Assembly: GCF_004295685.1 (NCBI RefSeq)
Contig: NZ_AP019368.1
Coordinates: 1,616,364-1,680,363, forward strand
Reading direction: 5' to 3'
Origin: Fluviispira sanaruensis
Lineage (GTDB): Bacteria > Bdellovibrionota_B > Oligoflexia > Silvanigrellales > Silvanigrellaceae
Length of the DNA: 64,000 nt
Part shown: positions 1 through 10,169 of the stretch, one piece after another
Numbering within the stretch: position 1 is the first letter of the stretch
Layout: every line of letters starts with the position of its first letter
Program-made: the position numbers and the translations under genes
Notes under the pieces: model-generated
What the model saw: only the letters and a program-made list of their open reading frames with translations
The model's database searches: none
What the model was told of the DNA's origin: nothing

Positions 1-2
1 CT

Positions 3-3000
3 TATAATTTATACCGATCTTTAACAAGCAACCCAAGCAATTGGGGCAATCCGATTTATACTGGAACAAGCTCGAGTTATTCCGATAGCGGCCTTTCGGA
101 AAATACAAATTATTATTACATGGTTTCTGCAATAAATAATGCTCAGGGTGCTATGGGAATAAATTCCAATGAATATCAGATGAGCACAAAGATACAAAAT
201 CCTCCCGTAATTTCTGTTATTAATGTGACTGACTCTACTGTTTCATTGAAATGGTCAAGTGTGCTTGGTAGTAATTCAGTTACATATAAACTTTATCGTT
301 CAAGCATACCTGGTGTTGTTACGAATGGGATTTTAGTAGCAACAAATCCAACAAATAATGTATATACGGATACTACAGTAACAGATAGTAAAATATATTA
401 TTATGTAGTGACTGCAACAAATACACAGAATACTGTTACATCAACTCCTGAGACACAGATTGTTACTTTACCAAAGACCCCAAATTCACCTACAATTTCT
501 GCAAAAGGAAATGCTATTACTTTAAATTGGGTATCTAATTCTACAGGGAATGCTTCAATTTCATATAGTGTGAGTCGATCTCGTTCAGCAGGGAGTGGAT
601 ATGTACCCGTCAGTGGATGTACAAATATATCAAATCCCTTAACCTGTAATGATACTGTAAGTGCAGATGGCGCAGATTTTTATTATACAATTACGGCAAC
701 AAATTCAAATGGCAGTTCTCTTTCTGCAAGTTCACCGACTTCTGTTATTCCAATAACTGCAATCAGTTTAATAAGCATATCAACGACAACGACCCAGATT
801 AGTCTTGCCTGGTCAGGTGGAACCGGAGCGACAAGCTTTAAGGTTTATCAGTCCTTGGTAGCCAATCAATCTTCTCCAAATAATTCTGGAACAGTCACAG
901 CTTGTATAGCATCACCTTGTACTTTTCCAGGGACAGCAAATCAAACTGTTTATTATACGATTGTCGGGAATAACACAGGTGTGAACTCCACTGCTCAAAC
1001 ATTATCATCTGAGGTCAGTGGTACTCCCTTGAGTTCAGCTAATTTAATGGTTGCTGCAGGTTCTTCACAAATGACTGTTTCGTGGGACAATACAATTGCA
1101 AATGCAACAAATTATAAAATTTATTATTCAACATCATCTGGGCAAGCCTTATCTTCTGGCACTTTAGGTTGCGATGCTCTCTTAGGAAATTCATGTGTGA
1201 TCAGTGGGCTTACAAATGGGCAAGTGTATTATTTTGCCCTATTAGTGACTCGATCTGTCGGTGGGAATTTTCAAAGCTCTGAAGTTACAGGCACACCAAT
1301 CTCTTCATTTTCAATTATTTCAATTACACCGACAGATAGCACTGCCACTGTTAGTTGGGGAAGTGCTGCAGGTGCAAATTCTTATGACGTGAGTTACGGA
1401 ACAAGTTCAATGTTATATACCACAACTGTTACCGTGACTCCTGGAGCAGGTTCAACTCAATCAACTATAATTTCTTCATTAAATCCCGGAACGCAGTATT
1501 TCTTTATTGTAAATGCTAAAAATGCAAATGGTTCTGTATTGGCTAATGCTGAAATGTCAATAGTGACAAAACCAAGTGCTCCTTCAAATATTCAGGTTAT
1601 TAGTTTAAGCTATAACAGTGCAACGATACAAGTAAATAACAGTTTTACGAATGTTGGGACGACCTATAAAATATATCACTCAACCCAAAGTGGTTTCAAT
1701 ACTTCCGATAACACTGCCGTTTTTGGCTGCTTTGTTTATGCGAATTCTGCAAATCCTACAACATTATCGTGTGTGGATAATACAGGGATTGTGCAAAATA
1801 CAAAATATTATTTTAAAGCAATTGCAATTACAGATGCAGTAGGGGGAAATTTAAGTCAAACTTCTGCTGATTCAAGTGCGGTGAGCGATACAACCCAATT
1901 CGATCAAACAAGTTCTTTTGTTGTTTCTGTTTCAAACGTAACAGACAAAACTTTAACTCTAAGTTGGACACTCAGTGTAGGCAGCGAAAACATTACGTAT
2001 AAAGTTTTTCAATCGGAAAGTGCAAATGCAAGTGTTAATGGTGCTTCAATAGTGTGTTCACCCGCAATCAATCCTACAGCACCTGGGGCATTAAATACCT
2101 GTAACGTAACAGGGTTGTCAGAAAATAAAAATTACTATTTTGCAATTGTTGCATCAAATAATGCACCTAATCCAGCAAGTATTTTATTAACACCTGATGC
2201 GACTGCCACAACTTCTTTTTCCACAACTACAAATCTCGCAATTACCTCTTCAAATAATACGGGGACGAGTATAACACTCAATTGGTTATTTAATGTAGGA
2301 AATAGTTCTGTCAATTTTACAATTAAACAAAATGGAAGCACAGTGAATGCTGCGAATATTTCGGGTTGTTCTCTAAGTAACGTAACTGCATCAAATTCAC
2401 AAATCTCTTGTGTCATATCTGCATTAACGGAAAATACAAATTATTCATTTATTGTGCAGGCGACTAATAGTGCTACAGGGGGAAATTCTACAATTACTTC
2501 GAATACTCTTTCTTTACCAACAGTGCCAGTAACAATTCCGTCTGGATTGAGTTTATCTATTCCTAGTGTAGGAAATATACAGGCTCAATGGAATGCATAT
2601 TCTGCTGGAAATGTAAGTGTGACATATTTGATATATGCATCAACAAGTTCTTCTGTTGCAATAACATCATCTAATTTATTTTGCACAGTATTACCTAATA
2701 ACGCTGTAAGAACAGCATGTACGAATAATCAAGTGCAAAGTCAAAGTTTAGTTGTCGGAACTGTGTATTATTATGTCATTGTTGCAAGTAATATTTCTGG
2801 TAACTCATCACCTTCGAGCCCATCGACAAGTTTTAAGTATGATTCTCCGCAAAATTCTGCTACGCCAACAATAACAAATGGACCTGCTTCCGGATCTGGA
2901 ATAGTTTCTGGCTCGGGTGTTTCTTTAGTTGGTAATATTGGAACATGGACCGACGCAAGCAACTGTACATATCAATTTTATGCAAATATGAATGCAATAT

Positions 3001-4772
3001 CTGGTGCGACAGGCTCAATTAGTGCTACAAATCCTAACGTAACATATGTGACAACGAGTTCTGATATTTGTAAAATTATCTCATTTAGTGTAACGTGTTC
3101 AAATCCTATATCATCAAATATTGCTTATAATTCTTCACCTGATAACAGTGTTGGAATAAACACAACAGCTATTCTTACTGATTATTCGAATCGAGTCGGT
3201 TTGATTGGTGGCAATGCTTTAAATGCAGCCGGAAAAAATCAAATAAAGAGCTTCATAAATCAAATTATAACAAATAAAATACCTATTCCCGATGTTTTTT
3301 ATCCTTTGCTTGCAAATCAAAATGCAGGAACCGGGACAAAAATTTTTGATTTTTATTGTGATTTGCATAATGGGACTATAGCATCTGGGTTACCTTGGGA
3401 CACAACAGGTGGCATAATTCCAAATTCTGCAGGATTAACAACAATTGCAAATATTTTTAATAGCAGCGCATCTACTTTAATAGCTGTTGCACGTAGTCCC
3501 ACAACAACTGCAAATGATAGAGGAATTATTGGGTATACGGGATCAGCTGCGAATAATAGTTTTGGCTATGGTGGAAACTTTTCTTCAATTAAATTTGAAA
3601 ATTTATCCTCAAATCCTTCAGTGATAAGTTATCCTTTAGCTCCTTCTCGTTTTGATTATTGGGCTGTTTCTTTAAACGGCACATCCTTAAATATGCAAGT
3701 GAATGAATTACAACATACAGATACTTCATCATCTTCAAAAAATGGAGGATTAATCTTAGGATCATTTAACAATACAGCTGGAACGGGTTTACAAGATTAT
3801 ATGGCTATGGCAGCAGCTTGGACTTCCAATGCTTTTAGCTTATTAAACATGGAAACTGTAAGAAGAGCATTTCAAACCACCTTAGGTTCGACCTTGCAAA
3901 ATTATCCAAAATTTATGTACATAGGAAATAGCCAAACAACTAAAGCAAATATTTGCAATATCCAGAGTGATGGCTCATTGTCTGGCTGTGTAGCTGGAAC
4001 TCCAACATTTGTGACTCCGGTTGGTACTGCGCGCTATAATAATTTTTTATATGTTACAAATAATTCAAGCTCTGGAATTTCTGTCTGTGTAATCAATCAA
4101 GTCACAGGCGCAATGACATCACCGTGTACTTCAGTAACAACAGCGATGCCAACATCATCTTATGGTGTTTCGATAAGTAAAGGATTAAATTCTGTTTACT
4201 TATATGTTGGAGGTGTGACGACAGTCACTAAATGTACGATTAATACAAGCACTGGGGCATTGACTAGTTGCTCCGCAACTACGTTAACTGGCACACAGGT
4301 GCAAGGTTTGTCTTATGTTTATTTAAATACCCCATATCTTTATGTTACAAATAGAAGCGGAAATGCCATTAATAGATGTGGAATTAATACTTCAACCGGA
4401 AATATTATCACGCCTTGTACTTCTTTTGGTGGAATTGGTTTGGGGGGGCCTACAGGGATAGCTGTATTTAATAATTATATGTATATTGCTAATGCAGGTT
4501 CAAATACAGTTGTAAAATGCACAGTGAACGTGAGCGATGGTTCGTTATCTAACTGCGGCATTGCTACAAGTTCGACTGTAAATCCTCCCTCCTCAGGTTC
4601 ATATAGCAGCACTGAGGGAGTTGTTATTATAAATGACACGTTATATATAGCAAATTGGGGGAGTAATACAGTCATTAAATGTAAAATTTCCATCACTGAT
4701 GGATCATTAAGTGGATGTGCATCCACTGGATCGGGCGCAGCATTTTCAGGGCCAATCGGCATGAGTTATTGA
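3..4772 (+). CDS. Giant secreted FN3-repeat protein with C-terminal Cys-paired beta-propeller (5' end outside window)
   Basis: The frame is open from base 3, so the gene starts to the left of the window; the ATG at 120 is internal. Numbered from that ATG, about nine fibronectin type III-like modules of roughly 90-100 residues fill residues 27-908, each with the xYKIYxS and YYFxxxAxN strand patterns. A partial module precedes them. Residues 909-1030 look Ig-like, and 1031-1260 resemble a lectin/LamG-type sandwich (weak call). Residues 1270-1550 form about six blades of YVTN/lactonase-type propeller. Each blade carries a Cys-x9-13-Cys pair (for example CVINQVTGAMTSPC). The composition is rich in Ser, Thr and Asn and poor in charge, as in secreted adhesins. 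Function is not known; a surface or secreted binding protein is inferred. It converges with the next gene, 8 bp away. Confidence 0.8.
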   Translation, partial: YNLYRSLTSNPSNWGNPIYTGTSSSYSDSGLSENTNYYYMVSAINNAQGAMGINSNEYQMSTKIQNPPVISVINVTDSTVSLKWSSVLGSNSVTYKLYRSSIPGVVTNGILVATNPTNNVYTDTTVTDSKIYYYVVTATNTQNTVTSTPETQIVTLPKTPNSPTISAKGNAITLNWVSNSTGNASISYSVSRSRSAGSGYVPVSGCTNISNPLTCNDTVSADGADFYYTITATNSNGSSLSASSPTSVIPITAISLISISTTTTQISLAWSGGTGATSFKVYQSLVANQSSPNNSGTVTACIASPCTFPGTANQTVYYTIVGNNTGVNSTAQTLSSEVSGTPLSSANLMVAAGSSQMTVSWDNTIANATNYKIYYSTSSGQALSSGTLGCDALLGNSCVISGLTNGQVYYFALLVTRSVGGNFQSSEVTGTPISSFSIISITPTDSTATVSWGSAAGANSYDVSYGTSSMLYTTTVTVTPGAGSTQSTIISSLNPGTQYFFIVNAKNANGSVLANAEMSIVTKPSAPSNIQVISLSYNSATIQVNNSFTNVGTTYKIYHSTQSGFNTSDNTAVFGCFVYANSANPTTLSCVDNTGIVQNTKYYFKAIAITDAVGGNLSQTSADSSAVSDTTQFDQTSSFVVSVSNVTDKTLTLSWTLSVGSENITYKVFQSESANASVNGASIVCSPAINPTAPGALNTCNVTGLSENKNYYFAIVASNNAPNPASILLTPDATATTSFSTTTNLAITSSNNTGTSITLNWLFNVGNSSVNFTIKQNGSTVNAANISGCSLSNVTASNSQISCVISALTENTNYSFIVQATNSATGGNSTITSNTLSLPTVPVTIPSGLSLSIPSVGNIQAQWNAYSAGNVSVTYLIYASTSSSVAITSSNLFCTVLPNNAVRTACTNNQVQSQSLVVGTVYYYVIVASNISGNSSPSSPSTSFKYDSPQNSATPTITNGPASGSGIVSGSGVSLVGNIGTWTDASNCTYQFYANMNAISGATGSISATNPNVTYVTTSSDICKIISFSVTCSNPISSNIAYNSSPDNSVGINTTAILTDYSNRVGLIGGNALNAAGKNQIKSFINQIITNKIPIPDVFYPLLANQNAGTGTKIFDFYCDLHNGTIASGLPWDTTGGIIPNSAGLTTIANIFNSSASTLIAVARSPTTTANDRGIIGYTGSAANNSFGYGGNFSSIKFENLSSNPSVISYPLAPSRFDYWAVSLNGTSLNMQVNELQHTDTSSSSKNGGLILGSFNNTAGTGLQDYMAMAAAWTSNAFSLLNMETVRRAFQTTLGSTLQNYPKFMYIGNSQTTKANICNIQSDGSLSGCVAGTPTFVTPVGTARYNNFLYVTNNSSSGISVCVINQVTGAMTSPCTSVTTAMPTSSYGVSISKGLNSVYLYVGGVTTVTKCTINTSTGALTSCSATTLTGTQVQGLSYVYLNTPYLYVTNRSGNAINRCGINTSTGNIITPCTSFGGIGLGGPTGIAVFNNYMYIANAGSNTVVKCTVNVSDGSLSNCGIATSSTVNPPSSGSYSSTEGVVIINDTLYIANWGSNTVIKCKISITDGSLSGCASTGSGAAFSGPIGMSY

Positions 4773-4780
4773 TATATTAA

Positions 4781-6955
4781 TCATGGTAACTCACCAAAAA
4801 ATTTAAATAGAATACCTATTTCAGTGTAATCAAATTTTACTGGAGGCACATAAGTATAATCTCTTAAGTAAAAAAGCTTTGTTTTAAAACCCCAACCTTT
4901 ATCGTTATAGGATTGAATAAGGCCTAATTCATAACCTTGTCCAACATAAGAATTATAGACTTCATTGGTAAATGGAGTGCTGAGTAAATAACTTATTTCT
5001 GATTGAAATGATAGCTTATCATAATTTAGGAAAGTATATCCTAATGTGCTGAGCAGGTGGGCTGTGGACATTTTTTCAACTTGTATTGTTGAATCATCTA
5101 TAGAGCGAAATATTACATAATCTCCATAAGAGAATTGAAAATTTCCATATAAACTTGGATAGAATTGATGTTTTATTCCTGCAATTATATTTGTTAATCT
5201 TAGGATACTATCACCGATGACAACATTTGTATCAGATTGCATTATTTCAGTAAATGCAAAGTTTATCCCAAAATAAGTTTCTAACTGTTTACTCCACCTT
5301 TGAGTAAGGCCCGCTTCAGTAAAAACAATTGGGCGAGAAAGAAGAGTTGAGCTGAAATTATTATCTGTATTTATCCCTATCAGGCGTAAATATTTAACTC
5401 CCAATTCTGAATAAAAAAGATTTGGATTTTCTTCAAAATTCTTATTATTTTCAAGTTTAATGCTTTTATCGAATGCATGCAGGTTTTTTTCGCTATTATT
5501 ATCAGTGGTTAAAATTTTTGGCAGACATATAGCTGTGCCTTTTTCTAAAAATGGATTATCAAATGTAAGATTTTTATTGAGTTCTATTGTTTTTTGGTAA
5601 GAACCATTTTCGCCATAAAGAGGTGTGATATTTTTTTTTCTTAGAATATGTATGATATTTTCTTCTTTCTCTGTAGTATATTTATCACATTGTTGAATTT
5701 CAGATTGTGCTTCAGGAATAATTTTTTCATTAGAATCTTTTGTCTTATTTTGCTCAGGTTTTTTTTTATTTTCTCTTTTTTCATTAGAAATTTTTGTAGA
5801 AGACATATTTTTTTTTCTAGATTTTTCTGATACTTGAACGTTTTTATCTGTTTCAATTTTTTCATTTTTAGTAATTATCTTATCATTGGATTCAACGTCT
5901 TTGTCATTTTTAGTAATTACTTTATCATTGGTTTCAACGTCTTTTTCATTTTTAGTAATTATCTTATCATTGGGTTCAACGTCTTTGTCATTTTTAGTAA
6001 TTACTTTATCATTGGGTTCAACGTCTTTTTCATTTTTAGTGATTATTTTATCATTGGATTCAACGCCTTCGTTGCTTTTAGTAATTATCTTATCTTTAGA
6101 TTCAACGTCTTCGTTATTTTTAGTGATTATTTTATCATTGATTCCAGTGTTTTCCTCTGAGGGCAAAACAATAGGTAAGGATGAGTCTAAGTGCAATATT
6201 TCTTCAGTTTTATTATCTATTCCTTTTACAATCAGATTATTTTTCTCTTGAATTTCATTTTTATGATCAGCTAAATGATATTTTACATCATTGATTGGTA
6301 GGCAAAGGGAATTTCCTGGGAGAATCAGATACCCTTTCTTTCCTTCACGTTTGTTTATTTTTAGAGTTTTTTGTAAACTTCCGCTCTTTCCGAAGACAGG
6401 TCTAAGTTTATGAGTTTTAAGGATTTGGATTATTGTGTCTCCATTTTTAACAATATATGTTGTACATCTTTCATTTTTAATTTGTTTTTCTTTATTAATA
6501 TTCAAAGGGATATTATTTTTTATTTCTAATGTTTGAGTTGAACTCATCATTTCTTTTTCAATATTTGCAATATCTTTATTGCTATTGTCATCTTTTTTTT
6601 TGATATTTTTATTTGATTCTGTATCATTAACAATTGTTTTTTTATAGTTTGCTGGAAATCGAATTCGAATGGGCAGACACAATTTATCGCCTGCATGAAT
6701 AAGTTCCTTTCTTTCCTTTTTATCCAATTTATTTATTTCATATGTTTTTTGCAATGATCCTTCTCTGCCAAAGACTGGGAAAAGTGAATTTTTTCTGAGT
6801 ATTTGAATTATTGTTTCTTTATTCTTTACTTCATATTGAGTGCACTGAAAGTTATCTGCAAAATTGCTTTCTGCATAAACTTGCAAGTTAATAGAAAAAT
6901 AAATTAATAGAATTATAATAATAGTTAATTTTTGTATTTTTAAATAAATGTGCAC
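4781..6955 (-). CDS. LysM-like triple-domain protein with 14-residue tandem repeats and predicted C-terminal outer-membrane barrel
   Basis: The 724-residue protein starts with a signal peptide (hydrophobic residues 8-27, AxA-like YAES cleavage). Two LysM-like modules follow (about 37-96 and 163-220), and a third lies near 430-485. Each has Cys-x-x-Y near its start, an IIxILR core, a (Y/F)GxxGSxQKT motif, and ends in Cys-Leu-Pro. They are separated by Lys/Glu/Asn-rich linkers. One linker holds about 6.5 copies of a 14-residue repeat. The last 210 residues alternate aromatic and polar residues in strand-like segments, as in small outer-membrane barrels, and end in aromatic-rich LFKFFGELP. Inference: a barrel-anchored peptidoglycan-binding envelope protein. 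The paired Cys in each module suggest disulfides. I do not recognise a named family. The upstream region holds a perfect palindrome at 7003-7018. Confidence 0.75.
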   Translation of the reverse strand: MHIYLKIQKLTIIIILLIYFSINLQVYAESNFADNFQCTQYEVKNKETIIQILRKNSLFPVFGREGSLQKTYEINKLDKKERKELIHAGDKLCLPIRIRFPANYKKTIVNDTESNKNIKKKDDNSNKDIANIEKEMMSSTQTLEIKNNIPLNINKEKQIKNERCTTYIVKNGDTIIQILKTHKLRPVFGKSGSLQKTLKINKREGKKGYLILPGNSLCLPINDVKYHLADHKNEIQEKNNLIVKGIDNKTEEILHLDSSLPIVLPSEENTGINDKIITKNNEDVESKDKIITKSNEGVESNDKIITKNEKDVEPNDKVITKNDKDVEPNDKIITKNEKDVETNDKVITKNDKDVESNDKIITKNEKIETDKNVQVSEKSRKKNMSSTKISNEKRENKKKPEQNKTKDSNEKIIPEAQSEIQQCDKYTTEKEENIIHILRKKNITPLYGENGSYQKTIELNKNLTFDNPFLEKGTAICLPKILTTDNNSEKNLHAFDKSIKLENNKNFEENPNLFYSELGVKYLRLIGINTDNNFSSTLLSRPIVFTEAGLTQRWSKQLETYFGINFAFTEIMQSDTNVVIGDSILRLTNIIAGIKHQFYPSLYGNFQFSYGDYVIFRSIDDSTIQVEKMSTAHLLSTLGYTFLNYDKLSFQSEISYLLSTPFTNEVYNSYVGQGYELGLIQSYNDKGWGFKTKLFYLRDYTYVPPVKFDYTEIGILFKFFGELP
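5853..6139 (-). repeat. 42-bp tandem repeat (14-residue unit) inside the LysM-like gene
   Basis: About 6.5 copies encode variants of NDKIITKNEKDVEP. The central four copies alternate between an I/NEK form and a V/NDK form, so an 84-bp (28-residue) unit has itself been duplicated. The unit length is a multiple of three, so copy-number change would keep the frame. The encoded stretch is highly charged and likely forms an extended spacer. Confidence 0.9.
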
Positions 6956-7002
6956 TAAAATTACTCTCCGAGTTATTTCTGTAATGCTCTATAAATCGGA
7001 TG

Positions 7003-7018
7003 AATACTTATAAGTATT
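7003..7018. promoter_or_regulatory. Perfect 16-bp palindrome upstream of the LysM-like gene
   Basis: AATACTTATAAGTATT equals its own reverse complement and lies 48 bp upstream of the start at 6955, in the 126-bp gap after the efflux pump gene. It could be an operator or part of a promoter for the minus strand. In A+T-rich DNA such a palindrome may also arise by chance. Confidence 0.35.
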
Positions 7019-7081
7019 GAATTTTAAAAATTAATTTTCAAAAAAATGTAGAAATAGAAAGTTTTTTCCTACACAGTTAAA

Positions 7082-10000
7082 TTAGGCTTCTTCATTTTCT
7101 TTTTTATGTTTTTTCAAGTGCAGATTAGGTTTTGCTAAATAAGTATACATAGTTGGTACGACAAAGAGTGTAAATAAGGTTCCAATTGTCAGTCCAGAAG
7201 CTATAACAATACCGATATCATGCCGGCTTGCAGCACCTGCGCCAGAGGCAATAATAAGAGGTATTACAGCGAGAACCATAGCAGCAGTTGTCATTAAGAT
7301 TGGGCGTAAGCGAATTGAGGCTGCTTTTTCAATTGCTTTGCGTATGTCATAATTATTTTCGTGGCGCAATTGATTGGCAAATTCAACCATTAAAATCCCA
7401 TGTTTCGTTATAAGACCAATAAGTGTTATAAGTCCAATTTCTGTATAAATATTAATAGTAGCAAAGCCTAGATTGAGTGGAATGAGTGCGCCACAAATAG
7501 CCATAGGAACACTGATCATGATAATTAAGGGATCGCGAAAACTTTCAAATTGTGCAGATAAGACGAGAAAAATAATAACCAAAGCAAAGCCAAAAGTGAG
7601 AATCAGTGCATTGCCTTCCTGCTGTTCAGTTCTAGAATCACCAGAAAAATCGTAGCTCATGCCATAGGGCATAATTCTATTTGCTTCTTTTTTTAAAAAA
7701 GCTAAACCCGTTGAGCTTGTTTGACCAGGCATCATCACGGCAGAAAAGGTAGCAGAGTTGAGCTGCTGAAATTGATTCAAAGAATTGGGTTCGGAACTTA
7801 TATTAAAATTAATAAAGTTTGATAAAGGAACAAATGATCCAGAGTTACTTTTAATATATGTTTTTTTAAGATCGGAGGGATTATAGCGATCATTATCAGC
7901 TAATTGTGGAATTATTTTATAGCTTCTTCCATCCATGCTGAATAAATTTGTATAATTTCCACCTAAAAATGTTGATAATTGTTGGCCAATTTGTTGCATA
8001 GATATATTTACATCAGCTGCTTTTGATTTGTCGATTTCGATATTTAATTGTGGCGTTTCGAAACTTAAATCACTATCAACTACTATAAAAAGTCCACTCT
8101 TTTTTGCCAGAGCTTTTAATTCTTCCATAACTAAATAAATATTTGTGTAGTTATCGGTTGATTTAAGTACCATCTGTACAGGGAATCCAGAACTCCCTGT
8201 GGGTAAATCAGGTAAAGAAAATATAAATGCTTTTATGCCTGATATTTCATTCAAATCATTTTGGATAATTGTTTGCAATTCTGTTGCACTTCTATTTCGG
8301 TCACTCCAAGGCTTGAATACAAAACCTGAAAATGCATCGGTTTCACTGCCCCTGCCATTTGCGATAAAGTGGGCGGCTCTTTCTGGATATTTACTAAATA
8401 TATTGTTTATTTGTTCCGTGTATTTTTCTAAATAACGGATATTTGCATATTTAGGTGCTGTCGCAATCGTTAATAAAAATCCTTGATCTTCTTGCGGTGC
8501 AAGCTGTTTGGGAGTTAAAATAAAAAGAAAGAAAACACTGACCAGGACAACACCTCCAAATATTAGTACAACGGGTCTAAAATTTAGAACGGATTTTAAT
8601 TTCTTTTCATAAAAATTTTGGAGTTCTGTAAACTTAACGTCGATCCAATGGGCAAAGCCTTTACTCGTGTCTTCTGTTTTTAAAATTTTTGAACACATCA
8701 TAGGTGATAAAGTCAAAGCAATCACACCAGAAACTATGACAGAAGCAGCTAATGTTAAGGCAAATTCTTTAAAAAGCGCTCCCGTTAAACCCCCCATAAG
8801 TCCAATAGGAGCGTACACAGCGCTAAGTGTGATCGTCATTGTGATTACTGGCAATGCAATTTCTTTTGCACCAAGCAAAGCAGAATCGAATGCGCTTTTT
8901 CCTTCTTCTAAATGACGTTGGATATTTTCAAGAACAACTATAGCATCATCAACGACAAGTCCAATTGCAAGAACCATAGATAAAAGTGTGAGTAAGTTAA
9001 TTGTGTATCCGAGCAAAAACATTATAGAACAGACACCGACTAAAGACAGAGGAATTGTTACGATTGGAATTATGACTGAGCGAAGGGAGCCTAGGAATAA
9101 AAATATAACAATGATGACAATAATAGTTGCTTCACCTAAAGTTTTGATAACATCTTTTATTGAAGCAGAAATAAATTCTGTTGAGTCATAGACCACAACT
9201 TGATTGAGTGATGGGGGAAGTGATTTTAAAATATCAGGTAATACTTTTCTAACATCTTGCACAACTGTTAGTGGATTTGCAGTGGGTACAGAATTGACCC
9301 CAATAAAGACTCCTTTTTTTCCATTAAAAGTAACAGAGGATGAATAATTTTCAGAACCCAATTCTACCTCTGCTACATTACGCATGCGAATCAATTTACC
9401 TTTTGTTTCTTTAATCACGAGATTGTTAAACTCTTCTACGCTGTGTAAATCTGTTTCAGCTTTGATATTTGTGATTGTGTATTGACCTTTCAGTTGGCCA
9501 GCGGCTGATAAATAGCTATTCGATGTGAGAGCTTTATTCACATCATCTGCAGTTATATTTAAGGCCGCCATTTTGTCAGGTTGTAACCAAATGCGCATAG
9601 CAAATGGATTTCCCCCAAGAATATCTGCACTGGCCACTCCTGAAACCGATTGAATATTGGGCTGTACAATGCGTGTTAATACATCGTATATTTGTTGACT
9701 CGATATTTTGTCACTTGAATAACTTATATAAAGTAACGCGATTGAACTTCCTGTGGTTTTCGTAATAACCGGACTATTTGCTTCGCGGGGCAATTGTCCT
9801 GACACTGCATTTACTTTGGCTAAAATATCTGCAAATGCAGTTGCGGAATTAAAATTTAATTTTAAATGCGCTTGAATTGTACTCACACCTTGACTGCTCG
9901 AAGAATTTATATAATCGATTCCATCAGCGGATGCGATGGATGTTTGCAGCGGTTGGGTTATAAATCCTTGCATAAGTTGTGCATTGGCGCCAGGATATGT

Positions 10001-10147
10001 TGTTGTTACTGTTACCACCGTGTTTTCAACTTTAGGATATTGTCTGACATCCAAATTAAAAACAGATTTTAAGCCGATGATAAAAATAAGAAGGCTTACG
10101 ACTGTTGCTAAAACAGGTCTTTGAATAAAAATATCAGTGAATTTCAT
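7082..10147 (-). CDS. RND multidrug efflux permease, AcrB/MexB (HAE1) family
   Basis: This is the inner-membrane proton-driven pump subunit of a tripartite efflux system. About 1,021 residues match the family length. The first membrane helix follows an FTDIFIQRPVLA start. Two large periplasmic loops sit between helices 1-2 and 7-8. The family motif VVDDAIVVLEN in helix 4 carries the paired aspartates of proton relay. The second half contains GLITKHGILMVEFAN and ends with RLRPILMTT and a short basic tail. The longest frame starts at a GTG (10162), but AGAGGA six bases before the ATG at 10147 favours the latter. It follows the adaptor gene by 22 bp, clearly one operon. No TolC-type outer-membrane channel gene lies in the window. 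The substrate cannot be inferred. Confidence 0.95.
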   Translation of the reverse strand: MKFTDIFIQRPVLATVVSLLIFIIGLKSVFNLDVRQYPKVENTVVTVTTTYPGANAQLMQGFITQPLQTSIASADGIDYINSSSSQGVSTIQAHLKLNFNSATAFADILAKVNAVSGQLPREANSPVITKTTGSSIALLYISYSSDKISSQQIYDVLTRIVQPNIQSVSGVASADILGGNPFAMRIWLQPDKMAALNITADDVNKALTSNSYLSAAGQLKGQYTITNIKAETDLHSVEEFNNLVIKETKGKLIRMRNVAEVELGSENYSSSVTFNGKKGVFIGVNSVPTANPLTVVQDVRKVLPDILKSLPPSLNQVVVYDSTEFISASIKDVIKTLGEATIIVIIVIFLFLGSLRSVIIPIVTIPLSLVGVCSIMFLLGYTINLLTLLSMVLAIGLVVDDAIVVLENIQRHLEEGKSAFDSALLGAKEIALPVITMTITLSAVYAPIGLMGGLTGALFKEFALTLAASVIVSGVIALTLSPMMCSKILKTEDTSKGFAHWIDVKFTELQNFYEKKLKSVLNFRPVVLIFGGVVLVSVFFLFILTPKQLAPQEDQGFLLTIATAPKYANIRYLEKYTEQINNIFSKYPERAAHFIANGRGSETDAFSGFVFKPWSDRNRSATELQTIIQNDLNEISGIKAFIFSLPDLPTGSSGFPVQMVLKSTDNYTNIYLVMEELKALAKKSGLFIVVDSDLSFETPQLNIEIDKSKAADVNISMQQIGQQLSTFLGGNYTNLFSMDGRSYKIIPQLADNDRYNPSDLKKTYIKSNSGSFVPLSNFINFNISSEPNSLNQFQQLNSATFSAVMMPGQTSSTGLAFLKKEANRIMPYGMSYDFSGDSRTEQQEGNALILTFGFALVIIFLVLSAQFESFRDPLIIMISVPMAICGALIPLNLGFATINIYTEIGLITLIGLITKHGILMVEFANQLRHENNYDIRKAIEKAASIRLRPILMTTAAMVLAVIPLIIASGAGAASRHDIGIVIASGLTIGTLFTLFVVPTMYTYLAKPNLHLKKHKKENEEA

Positions 10148-10169
10148 TTTATTCCTCTGCACATAAAAT

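Noticed and set aside
5834-6251. Hydrophobic open frames antisense to the LysM-like repeats
   Set aside because: They are the shadow of the Lys/Asn/Asp-rich 42-bp repeats; repetitive DNA keeps several frames open.
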